In this document: piece by piece, positions 15,494-22,783 of the stretch
How positions within the stretch are numbered: position 1 is the first letter of the stretch
Layout: the number at the start of each line of letters is the position of its first letter
Origin: DASXRU01 sp036506395
GTDB taxonomy: Bacteria > Acidobacteriota > Blastocatellia > Pyrinomonadales > Pyrinomonadaceae
NCBI GenBank assembly: GCA_036506395.1
Contig: DASXRU010000250.1
Span: forward strand, 1-30,036
Length of the DNA stretch: 30,036 nt
Direction of reading: 5' to 3'
The notes under the pieces: generated by a model
The model's database searches: none
The model's input: the letters and a program-made list of their open reading frames with translations, nothing else
What the model was told of the DNA's origin: nothing
Made by a program: the position numbers and the translations under genes

Positions 15494-16222
15494 ATGAAAA
15501 CAGGGCGAGCACGATCTTGTTGGAGCATGGTTGGAATGCTGGCGATCTGCTCGGTCACGAGCTTTGCACAATCACCGCGAATCCCGGTTTATGAAGTGTT
15601 GCGCGCAGCCACACCGATCCAAGTTGACGGAAATTTGGATGATCGTTCATGGGCCCAGGCTCCTCTGATCACCAACTTTGCCATCAATCTCAACGGCTCC
15701 CCTGCGAAACTAGAGACAACAGCGCGTGTGCTCTATGACGACCACTTCATCTATTTTGCGTTTCGCTGTGCGGACGATAATGTCTGGGCCACGCTACGCC
15801 GACGTGATGAGCAGCTCTGGAAGGAGGAGGTCGTGGAAGTGTTTCTTCAAGCCGACCCGCGTCAGACAAGCTATATCGAGCTGGAAGTGAACCCGCTGGG
15901 CACGATGGTGGATATCTACTTATTGGATGTTCGCAAACCTTTGCATTATCAAAGCTGGAATAGCCAGAAAATTAAGTGGACCGTACACGTCGATGGCACG
16001 GTTGATGGAAAGCTTGGCGACCGGGGATGGAGTTGCGAAATCGCTCTTCCTCTGGAAGACATCGTGACAGCGCCACACATACCGCCACGCACCGGAGACC
16101 GCTGGCGTTTGAACCTCTATCGCGTGGAGAGGTTACCAACCGCTCTGGAGCTGGCATGGTCTCCCACTCTCAGAAACGACTTTCACTTGCCCGATAGGTT
16201 TGGCGAGATTGTTTTCAAGTGA
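15494..16222 (+). CDS. Exported CBM9-like (family 9 carbohydrate-binding-like) protein
   Basis: A 242-residue protein, 10 bp after the phosphatase. Residues 1-26 form a signal peptide ending SFAQ. The remainder is a single beta-sandwich of the carbohydrate-binding family 9-like type: PIQVDGNLDDRSWAQAPLI (41-59), ARVLYDDHFIYFAFRCADD, WKEEVVEVFLQAD, YIELEVNPLGTMVDI, WSCEIALPLEDI and a C-terminal LPDRFGEIVF. Such stand-alone domains are common next to glycan-degrading genes in Acidobacteriota and Bacteroidota and are thought to bind sugar polymers, but most are uncharacterised. No catalytic residues are evident. The start has only a weak ribosome binding site, so it may be translated together with the phosphatase. 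Confidence 0.8.
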   Translation: MKTGRARSCWSMVGMLAICSVTSFAQSPRIPVYEVLRAATPIQVDGNLDDRSWAQAPLITNFAINLNGSPAKLETTARVLYDDHFIYFAFRCADDNVWATLRRRDEQLWKEEVVEVFLQADPRQTSYIELEVNPLGTMVDIYLLDVRKPLHYQSWNSQKIKWTVHVDGTVDGKLGDRGWSCEIALPLEDIVTAPHIPPRTGDRWRLNLYRVERLPTALELAWSPTLRNDFHLPDRFGEIVFK

Positions 16223-16247
16223 AAATGAGCCGAGAAATCGAGCGTCG

Positions 16248-16320
16248 GAAAGAATTCAATTTCGGAATTCGTGGCGGATCAGTAAATGTGTCGTAAGCAA
16301 TCCTCCGAAAGCTGATCCGC
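16248..16320. repeat. Palindromic intergenic element with 9-bp perfect arms
   Basis: GCGGATCAG (16274-16282) is matched by CTGATCCGC (16312-16320) across a 29-nt loop, followed by TTAATATT. Just before it, GAATTC-rich sequence (16248-16270) is itself locally symmetric. It could be a weak terminator for the CBM9-like gene, a leader hairpin for the amidohydrolase, or an inserted repeat. Sequence alone does not decide. Confidence 0.4.
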
Positions 16321-16333
16321 TTAATATTGAGAC

Positions 16334-16338
16334 GGAGG
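16334..16338 (+). promoter_or_regulatory. Ribosome binding site fixing the amidohydrolase start at GTG 16348
   Basis: GGAGG at 16334-16338 stands 9 bp before GTG 16348. A longer frame would start at TTG 16327, but that codon lies upstream of this site and would add an arginine-rich stretch before the signal peptide. Confidence 0.7.
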
Positions 16339-16347
16339 CGAGATACA

Positions 16348-17490
16348 GTGAAAAATCTGGCAGTCCTTTTTACGAGCGCCTTGCTCGCTTTTATTCTGTT
16401 TGGCGACGCAGCTCGCGCCGCATCGGGTCAGCGCCGCGTAATTGATGTGCACGGACACATTTTGCCGTTTCCGACCGCGCCGGGTCCCGTGTCCGAGGCA
16501 ACCATTCGCCGAGCCGTCGAGATCATGAACGAGAACGGCATTGTGAAGATGGTTGATCTCAATGGTGGTTTCGGTGACTATTTGAAAAGCCGCATCGCAC
16601 TCTATAACAGAATCGCTCCGGGTCGATTCATCGTTTTCACCAACATCGATTTCTCCAAAGTCAATGATCCGCAGTTTGCAAAATTAGCGATGGCTGATCT
16701 GGAAGACGCATATCGTAATGGGGCACGCGGTCTGAAGATCTTCAAGTCGCTCGGCCTTGGCTACAAAGACAGCGATGGGAAGCTGATACGTTTCGATGAC
16801 CCCCGCTTTGAGCCAGTCTGGATGAAGTGCGGCGAGCTGGGAATTCCGGTCTGGTTTCACATCGGCGATCCGGCGGCGTTCTTCCGGCCGCCTACCGCGG
16901 ACAATGAACGATATGGCGAACTGGGCGTGCATCCGGAGTGGAGCTTTTACGGCGATCAGTGGCCGGCGCGCGAAGCCTTGCTAACGGAGATGGTCAACGT
17001 GCTGATGCGTCATCCTGAAACCACCTTCGTGGGTGTGCACTTCGGCAATAATCCGGAAAACATACGCTATGTAGCCGCGGTGCTCGACCGTTTTCCGAAC
17101 TTCAATATTGATACAGCAGCGCGCGTGGGTGAAATTGGACGCGTTGACCCGGCTCGGCTCCGCGAGTTCTTTATTAAGTACCGGGATCGCATACTGTTTG
17201 GTTCCGACGTTGTCTATGGCCCTGACAATGTTGATCTGGGAGTGCCGATGCCCGGGAAGAGAACTAATGAGGAAGCGAAGAAGTTTTTCGATACGCACTG
17301 GAAATTTTTTGAAACGACCACGCGCAACATGGACCATCCGTCGCCAATTCAGGGCAACTGGAAAGTGAACGCCATCAACCTGCCGCCGCAAGTGCTGCGC
17401 AAGTTGTACCGCGAGAATGCCGAGCGCATTATTCCGGGTTTGCGGCCCGACATTGATGGCAAGATGCGCGCCCGTACGCCGAAGCATTGA
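16348..17490 (+). CDS. Exported amidohydrolase (metal-dependent TIM-barrel hydrolase, amidohydrolase_2 type)
   Basis: About 380 residues from GTG 16348. The N-terminus MKNLAVLFTSALLAFILFG is a signal peptide ending near AARAA. The mature part begins with the metal-binding strand VIDVHGHI (H-x-H), followed by the later landmarks GLKIFKSLG, VWFHIGDP, VGVHFGNN and the strand-8 aspartate in ILFGSD. These match the amidohydrolase_2 superfamily, whose members hydrolyse or decarboxylate diverse substrates. It does not resemble N-acetylhexosamine-6-phosphate deacetylase (NagA/AgaA), and being exported it could not do that cytoplasmic step. Placed between the CBM9-like gene and the sulfatase, it probably belongs to the same unit. 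Substrate unknown. Confidence 0.8.
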   Translation: MKNLAVLFTSALLAFILFGDAARAASGQRRVIDVHGHILPFPTAPGPVSEATIRRAVEIMNENGIVKMVDLNGGFGDYLKSRIALYNRIAPGRFIVFTNIDFSKVNDPQFAKLAMADLEDAYRNGARGLKIFKSLGLGYKDSDGKLIRFDDPRFEPVWMKCGELGIPVWFHIGDPAAFFRPPTADNERYGELGVHPEWSFYGDQWPAREALLTEMVNVLMRHPETTFVGVHFGNNPENIRYVAAVLDRFPNFNIDTAARVGEIGRVDPARLREFFIKYRDRILFGSDVVYGPDNVDLGVPMPGKRTNEEAKKFFDTHWKFFETTTRNMDHPSPIQGNWKVNAINLPPQVLRKLYRENAERIIPGLRPDIDGKMRARTPKH

Positions 17491-17560
17491 CGCCTATTGA
17501 TCCAGTTCGACAAACTCTAAGTGCCGAAAGTGCCCCAGCTCGATTGTCCTAAGAGGAGAT

Positions 17561-19279
17561 ATGAGACGGCGTAACTTTTTGGGGTTGTTAACTCTGGGTG
17601 TCGCGGCGGGAAACGCCGTGGCGCAGGAGGTGGCCCGGCGCATCGAAGAACAGACGCTGAATCCTGCGCTGCGATTTATCAACAAGAAGGCCGGAACACA
17701 TCCTTTTCGCGTCCGAGATTTGAGCTGGCGACCTCACATTTTCTTAATTATGCTGGACATGGTCAGTCCCGATCATTACCACTCTTCAAGACCGCTTCAT
17801 AGAGAGATAAACCTGCCGACCATTCGTTCGCTCTTCAACGAAGGGGTGGTGTTCGAGAACGCCTTCTGCTCCAGTCCCCTCTGTGCTCCGGCACGCGCGG
17901 CATTCGCTACCGGCAGGTATTCCTACATCACCGCGAACGGCGAGCGCGCCCATGACGGTCATGAAACTATCCTGCGGTCCACGGATGTCATTTTTCAGGA
18001 ATATCTGAAGGCCACAGGCTACAAGACCAAGCACTGCGGCAAAGGTCATCTGGGCACACAGAAGTTCTTGGACGCCTTTGACGAGAACGACAACGCCTGG
18101 GACCGCTGGGCGCCACCGATTTATGATGACGAACTCTACCTGGCCTATCTGCGTCGACTCGGCGTCAGAAACCAGCGCTACAAAAAGGAGATCATGGGTC
18201 TTCTGCAAGACCGACGAACGAGGCGTACTTCGCTTGGCGGCTGGATTGAGCAGGCGGACGGGAAAGCTTTTCCAATGGAGGCGCAGTATAGCCATTACCT
18301 CGTCCAGCGGGCCATCCAAAAGCTCGACGCGGCCCGCGACGACTCGAACGGAACACACCCGATCTATCTGCAATTAGACTTTTTCGACCCGCATCAGCCG
18401 TTTAGCATCCCGGATGGGTTCGAGCAGCGAGAGAAGGAATTGCGTCGCGCCTTCTCTGCACTACCTGAAAGCTACGAACGTCTGCGCGCACGCGATTGGC
18501 AGCCCGCCTCCGACGAGCCAAAGATATACAATTTCTACCAGAAGAGTTGGGGTCTTTACGATCCAGAGACCGTGCGCGATTACCGCGTCGCCAACGCGCT
18601 CCAGATGGAGGTGGTTGATGCCGCCCTGGCCCAATTTGTTAGCGCGTTGCACAAGCGCGGTCTTTACGAAGATTCCCTCATCATCTTTACTTGCGATCAC
18701 GGCGAAATGAATGGACGACGCGGTCTAGTGGACAAAGGGGTGTATCTGTTTCCGGATGTGTTGCGCGTGCCGCTTGTCTTCAAAATGCCTGCGAAGTCCG
18801 GTATCAAGCATAAGACAGTGGATTCGCCAGTCGCTCATCTGGACATTGCGCCCACACTCCTGGAAGCAGCAGGAGTGGAACCGCAGGAGCGGCTCGACGG
18901 ACGCTCGCTGCTGCCGGATCTGCAAGGCACGGCGACGCCTTCCGGCCGGGATTTTCTGTTTGAGTGCGGCTGGCATACGGGCGTGAACTTTGCCTGCGCG
19001 GTCCAGCGCTGGGAGCCGGCGGGCGGACACCATCTCTACTCGTACAATCTCTCTTCTACGGTTGATGAGCTCTACGACCTAAAGGCAATCGATGCTGAGA
19101 ATTTGGCCCTTAAGCCGGAACACAAGAAGCTCCGCACGGAGATGATCCAGCGGCTCGGTGCTGTCCTCGAGAGCGACCCGCGCTGGATCGGTTACTGGCA
19201 CAGCTTCCGTGTCGATCACTTTTCCGATCTGCCAAAAGAAAAGCCGGGCGATCCCCAAATGTTCCGCCCAGGTGAATAA
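17561..19279 (+). CDS. Formylglycine-dependent sulfatase, probably Tat-exported
   Basis: A 572-residue type I sulfatase. The modification motif is C108-A-P-A-R112 followed by ATGRY, so Cys108 should be converted to formylglycine by a separate enzyme not present in the window. The other landmarks are KHCGKGHLG (157-165), DFFDPHQPF (273-281) and CDHGEM (378-383). The N-terminus MRRRNFLGLLTLGVAAG carries a twin-arginine-like motif, which suggests export after folding. The usual N-terminal DDxxxDD metal motif is here MLDMVSPDHYH, a deviation. The family removes sulfate esters from sugars or small molecules. In this locus a sulfated glycan is the natural guess. SD AGAGGAG precedes ATG 17561. The gene is 70 bp after the amidohydrolase. 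Confidence 0.9.
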   Translation: MRRRNFLGLLTLGVAAGNAVAQEVARRIEEQTLNPALRFINKKAGTHPFRVRDLSWRPHIFLIMLDMVSPDHYHSSRPLHREINLPTIRSLFNEGVVFENAFCSSPLCAPARAAFATGRYSYITANGERAHDGHETILRSTDVIFQEYLKATGYKTKHCGKGHLGTQKFLDAFDENDNAWDRWAPPIYDDELYLAYLRRLGVRNQRYKKEIMGLLQDRRTRRTSLGGWIEQADGKAFPMEAQYSHYLVQRAIQKLDAARDDSNGTHPIYLQLDFFDPHQPFSIPDGFEQREKELRRAFSALPESYERLRARDWQPASDEPKIYNFYQKSWGLYDPETVRDYRVANALQMEVVDAALAQFVSALHKRGLYEDSLIIFTCDHGEMNGRRGLVDKGVYLFPDVLRVPLVFKMPAKSGIKHKTVDSPVAHLDIAPTLLEAAGVEPQERLDGRSLLPDLQGTATPSGRDFLFECGWHTGVNFACAVQRWEPAGGHHLYSYNLSSTVDELYDLKAIDAENLALKPEHKKLRTEMIQRLGAVLESDPRWIGYWHSFRVDHFSDLPKEKPGDPQMFRPGE

Positions 19280-19297
19280 GGGTAGTTGTACACCGCC

Positions 19298-19480
19298 CCG
19301 GTCCCGTTAGGGACGGAATGTTTATAGACAGTAGTTTCTTAAGCGATTCCACGAGCTCCGTAGGAGCGGAATGTGATTGCTTCACGATTGAGCCTGGCTG
19401 GCAGCATTCCGGTCCTTGACGAAGCAGGGTTGTTGATGGAGTGCACGCGCCTATAAACATCGGCTGCTACAGAGCCGAGG
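19298..19480. repeat. Cluster of REP-like palindromic units in head-to-head order
   Basis: Four related units fill the sulfatase-GH2 gap. Unit A has stem GTCCC/GGGAC (19301-19314) followed by GGAATGTTTATAG. Unit B has stem GCTCC/GGAGC (19355-19367) followed by GGAATGTG. A third unit in reverse orientation carries CATTCCGG (19405-19412). A fourth, reversed, has CTATAAACAT (19451-19460) then stem CGGCT/AGCCG. The tail ATGTTTATAG of unit A (19318-19327) is a perfect inverse of the one at 19451. Similar short hairpins with an ATGTTTATAG tail are, from memory, scattered in genomes of this kind. Confidence 0.7.
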
Positions 19481-19553
19481 CAGCACCTTCGCAATTTCGT
19501 CTCTGGTTGCAGCGCCGGCGCCCTGCCTTTTCCGTGGAACATGCTTTCTAAGC

Positions 19554-19570
19554 CCCGGTTAAGAACCGGG
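19554..19570. repeat. Hairpin just upstream of the GH2 gene
   Basis: CCCGGTT (19554-19560) and AACCGGG (19564-19570) form a perfect 7-bp stem with a 3-nt loop, 30 bp before the GH2 start. It may be another REP-type unit or act on the mRNA leader. Confidence 0.5.
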
Positions 19571-19586
19571 TTCCGGCTCGTCGCTC

Positions 19587-19593
19587 AGGTGAG
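19587..19593 (+). promoter_or_regulatory. Ribosome binding site fixing the GH2 start at 19601
   Basis: AGGTGAG stands 7 bp before ATG 19601. The frame is open from an upstream ATG at 19541, but that would put 20 basic residues ahead of the signal peptide and overlaps the hairpin at 19554-19570. Confidence 0.7.
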
Positions 19594-19600
19594 ATACATA

Positions 19601-22594
19601 ATGAGGAAAGCATTCCTAAGCACTGTATTCTTGATTCTCTGTTCCGCTCTCGCCACTTGTTATGCACACGCGCAAGGTGTTGCCTCATCCTCAGGCGATG
19701 CGGATGACCGGATCTCGCTCAACGGTGGCGACTGGCGCTTAATGCTCGCCGCGAGTCCGGCAGAGGCCGAGCACTTCAGCCACTTCTATCAGGATTCCTT
19801 CGATGCCCGAAACTTCCGCCGTGTTACGGTGCCATCGAATTGGGCTATGCAGGGGTTCGAAGAGCCGATGTACGATCGATCTTCCGAGGCAGAGGGTTTT
19901 TATCTGCACCGCTTTCACGCGCCTGCCTCGCTCGCAGACAAACGCGTGCTGCTCCATTTCGATGGCGTCTGGGATTCGGCTGAGGTCTGGCTCAACGGTG
20001 AGCTGCTCGGACGTCACGACAGCGGCTTCACCGGTTTCGTTTTTGATGCCACTCCGCACCTCAAGCTCAATGCCGAGAACTCACTCGCCGTGCGCGTGCG
20101 CCAGCAGACGAAAGACTCTAGCTTCGACGAGAACGATGATTGGGCACTCGGCGGAATCTATCGCGATGTGTGGCTCGAATTCATGCCGCGCGAACTTTAC
20201 ATTGACCGCGTTGAGGCGGTGACGGACCTCGACGAGCAGTTCCGCGACGCCGACCTGCGCTTGCGCATTCTCGTCACGCGACGTGATGAGGATGACAAAC
20301 GCCAGGGTGAGGTGCGTGCGGTCCTGATGGGCACGGACGGGCGCGAGGTGCAGCGCACAAGTTTCACCAGCGCCATCTCAGACTTGATCAACCACGTGCG
20401 CGAACTCAACACGCGTGACGTCTCGATGCAGATGCACGTACGAGCGCCCGCTGCCTGGACTGCCGAGACGCCAAATCTATACACGTTGCGTGTTGAACTA
20501 CTTATTGACGGCCGCATCACGCACACCCGCACGGAATCGATAGGATTTCGCGACATTTCGACTGCCGGCGGTGTTCTGCTCGTCAACGGGCAACCGGTGA
20601 AACTGCGCGGCGTGTGCCGTCATGATGAGCACCCGGAGGTGGGGCGGGCCACGCGTCGCGAACACTGGCTCGAAGACATAAAACTGATGAAGGCTGCCAA
20701 CATCAATGCCGTGCGCACGTCTCACTATCCGCCCAATGAAGGCTTCATCCGACTCTGCGACGAGATGGGCCTTTACGTGATTGATGAGGTTCCAATGGGC
20801 CACGGCGGCGACTTGATGCACGATCCGTCTTTAGCCGGCGCAGCACTTCTGCGCGCGTACGAGACGGTCGCGCGCGATCGCAATCACCCGTCGGTCATTA
20901 TCTGGTCGATCGGCAATGAAGACCCTGTAACGAACTTGCACCTGGCAGTGATTCGCTTTGTTAAGGGAATGGACCCGACGCGCCCCGTGCTGATGCCGAT
21001 CAATTCAGATGACAGCGCGCTGCCGCCCGAGCTAGATATCCTCGCGCCCCATTACAGAAGTGCAGCGGAGTATGACGAGATGGCCGTCAGGCCGAGTCGT
21101 CCGATTATCACCACCGAGTACACACATGCACTTGGCGAAGGAGGATTTGGGGGGCTCGAGGATCGTTGGCGCGCGCTTGCGCGACATCCGAGCGGCGCGG
21201 GTGGCATGATTTGGCTCTGGGCCGATCAGGGTTTGCGACGTCGTGTGCGCAATCGCATGGTGCTCGATCCAATTCGAGACCTTGAGCGCTATCGCCTGCG
21301 CGGGAATGAGCTGGTCCGCCACAGCGACGCCGGCCCGGACGAGATCTATGACGCTCACGGCATCTTCGGCTCAGATGGCATCGTCAATCCGGATCGCACT
21401 CCGCAACGCGACTACTGGGAGACCAAAGCCGTATACGCGCCTGTCATTGTTTCCGCTACCGAACTACCTTTCAAAGCAGCCCAGCCGCGCATTACCGTGC
21501 CTGTAAGGAACGATTATGACTTCACTGATCTCTCCTCCATCAATATTCACTGGAAGCTTTTCGCCGACGAGCGTGAGCTTGCAGGGGGCGATGCTCGCTT
21601 AGGCGCGCGGCCACATACCACCGCAGCGCTTGAGCTGCCTACGACTGCGATTACTAAAGCTGAGCCTGGGATAGCATACTACGTACATCTGCGCTTTAAC
21701 CGCGCAGACGGCTCCGAGATCACTCAGCGTTCCGTGCGACTTATGACCGAAACAGTCGCGGACGTCTTAGAAGCGCGAGGCCGGCAAAATCTCTCACCGG
21801 CTCAAGTATCAAAACGTGGCTCCAAAACACTGGTGAGCGCTGGCTTAGCCCGTTATGAGTTCGACTCACATACGGCGCAACTCGCCTCTGCCACATGGGC
21901 CAACCGTCTGCTCATCAACGGCGCACACCCGACCGTCTGGCGCCCGCTTGGCCTCAGCGAGGTCTTTCTCTATCGTCACGTTCCGCCGCAGAAGCCCATG
22001 CCTCCCGATCTCGATCAATACAAGACTAACGTTAAGCGCTGGAAGGTATCGGAAGGCAAGGCCGGCGTGTGCATTGAAGCCGAGGCCGATCATCGAGTAG
22101 ATGAGAAGAATTGGTTCACCGCGCGCTACGTTTACTTGATTGATTCTGACGGCTCGTTGCGCGTTGAATATACGATAACGCCGCAAGTGGAATTGGGCTG
22201 GGTGCCGCAGGTGGGGATGGAGTTTGAAGTAGCCGCGGAATTCAATACGCTTCGCTGGCTCGGGCTTGGACCACTCGATGCTTATCCGAACGAGAAGGCA
22301 GCAGCGATCTTTGGCGTTTGGTCACAACCTGCCGGCAACAGCGAATCGCACGGAGTTAAAGCTGAAGTGACGTGGGCAGAATTGTTGGATGCGAAAGGCG
22401 CCGGTCTTCGCGTGACAAGCAGCCCCTTCATACGGCTCGACGGCGACGGCACGAAACCGGGCCGATTACAGTTGTTGTCAGCAGTTGCCGGACGCGCGGC
22501 CAAATTCAATCCGCCAGAGCGTCCTGAATATCGCCTCGAAGTATTTCCGGGCCGGGCTTTCACGGGCGGCTTCAAAATCGCTGCGTTGAAGTAA
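19601..22594 (+). CDS. Exported GH2 beta-galactosidase-like enzyme (LacZ architecture)
   Basis: A 997-residue enzyme from ATG 19601 with signal peptide MRKAFLSTVFLILCSALAT. Domains in order: jelly-roll sugar-binding (VPSNWAMQGF, FDGVWDSAEVWLNGELLGRH), immunoglobulin-like, TIM barrel, a second immunoglobulin-like domain, and a C-terminal Bgal_small_N super-sandwich (WRPLGLSE near 790 to LGLGPLDAYPNEKAA). The catalytic acid/base is E440 in SIGNE and the nucleophile is E506 in TTEYTHA, with RTSHYPP and GMIWLWADQG as further family markers. The full LacZ layout favours beta-galactosidase over beta-mannosidase or beta-glucuronidase. Exported LacZ-type enzymes often act on plant or animal glycans. 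It follows the sulfatase after the repeat cluster, so it may be a separate transcript. Confidence 0.9.
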   Translation: MRKAFLSTVFLILCSALATCYAHAQGVASSSGDADDRISLNGGDWRLMLAASPAEAEHFSHFYQDSFDARNFRRVTVPSNWAMQGFEEPMYDRSSEAEGFYLHRFHAPASLADKRVLLHFDGVWDSAEVWLNGELLGRHDSGFTGFVFDATPHLKLNAENSLAVRVRQQTKDSSFDENDDWALGGIYRDVWLEFMPRELYIDRVEAVTDLDEQFRDADLRLRILVTRRDEDDKRQGEVRAVLMGTDGREVQRTSFTSAISDLINHVRELNTRDVSMQMHVRAPAAWTAETPNLYTLRVELLIDGRITHTRTESIGFRDISTAGGVLLVNGQPVKLRGVCRHDEHPEVGRATRREHWLEDIKLMKAANINAVRTSHYPPNEGFIRLCDEMGLYVIDEVPMGHGGDLMHDPSLAGAALLRAYETVARDRNHPSVIIWSIGNEDPVTNLHLAVIRFVKGMDPTRPVLMPINSDDSALPPELDILAPHYRSAAEYDEMAVRPSRPIITTEYTHALGEGGFGGLEDRWRALARHPSGAGGMIWLWADQGLRRRVRNRMVLDPIRDLERYRLRGNELVRHSDAGPDEIYDAHGIFGSDGIVNPDRTPQRDYWETKAVYAPVIVSATELPFKAAQPRITVPVRNDYDFTDLSSINIHWKLFADERELAGGDARLGARPHTTAALELPTTAITKAEPGIAYYVHLRFNRADGSEITQRSVRLMTETVADVLEARGRQNLSPAQVSKRGSKTLVSAGLARYEFDSHTAQLASATWANRLLINGAHPTVWRPLGLSEVFLYRHVPPQKPMPPDLDQYKTNVKRWKVSEGKAGVCIEAEADHRVDEKNWFTARYVYLIDSDGSLRVEYTITPQVELGWVPQVGMEFEVAAEFNTLRWLGLGPLDAYPNEKAAAIFGVWSQPAGNSESHGVKAEVTWAELLDAKGAGLRVTSSPFIRLDGDGTKPGRLQLLSAVAGRAAKFNPPERPEYRLEVFPGRAFTGGFKIAALK

Positions 22595-22699
22595 GCGAAG
22601 TCTTTCACACCTTGCTTTAGGAGCTCGTCGGAATAACCTCCGGGCCTTCCGCAGCTTTCGTAGTCTACATGTACCGACATCTTTTCGATCTTAGTATTG

Positions 22700-22767
22700 T
22701 TTGGTGTGATTTGGTGGATCGTTTCCTTAAGCAACAAATGAAATACGATCCACGAAGCCACACCAAA
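22700..22767. repeat. 68-bp imperfect palindrome with 23-nt arms
   Basis: Arms 22700-22722 and 22745-22767 are inverse copies with three mismatches. Each begins with TTTGGTGTG on its outer side and ends with GTGGATCGT, around a 22-nt loop. It lies 17 bp before the permease start codon. The form suggests a MITE- or REP-like mobile palindrome. A regulatory hairpin for the permease is the alternative. Confidence 0.6.
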
Positions 22768-22783
22768 TGACACCTAGTGACAG

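Noticed and set aside
16348..17490. Amidohydrolase as the missing GalNAc-6-phosphate deacetylase
   Set aside because: It has a signal peptide and amidohydrolase_2-type motifs, not NagA/AgaA ones, so it cannot act on a cytoplasmic sugar phosphate.
19298..19480. CRISPR-like array
   Set aside because: The repeated units are short hairpins in opposite orientations without uniform spacers, and no cas gene is nearby.
22282..22773. Minus-strand open frame of 163 codons crossing the GH2 end
   Set aside because: Mostly antisense to GH2 and across the 68-bp palindrome. No start signal or family resemblance.
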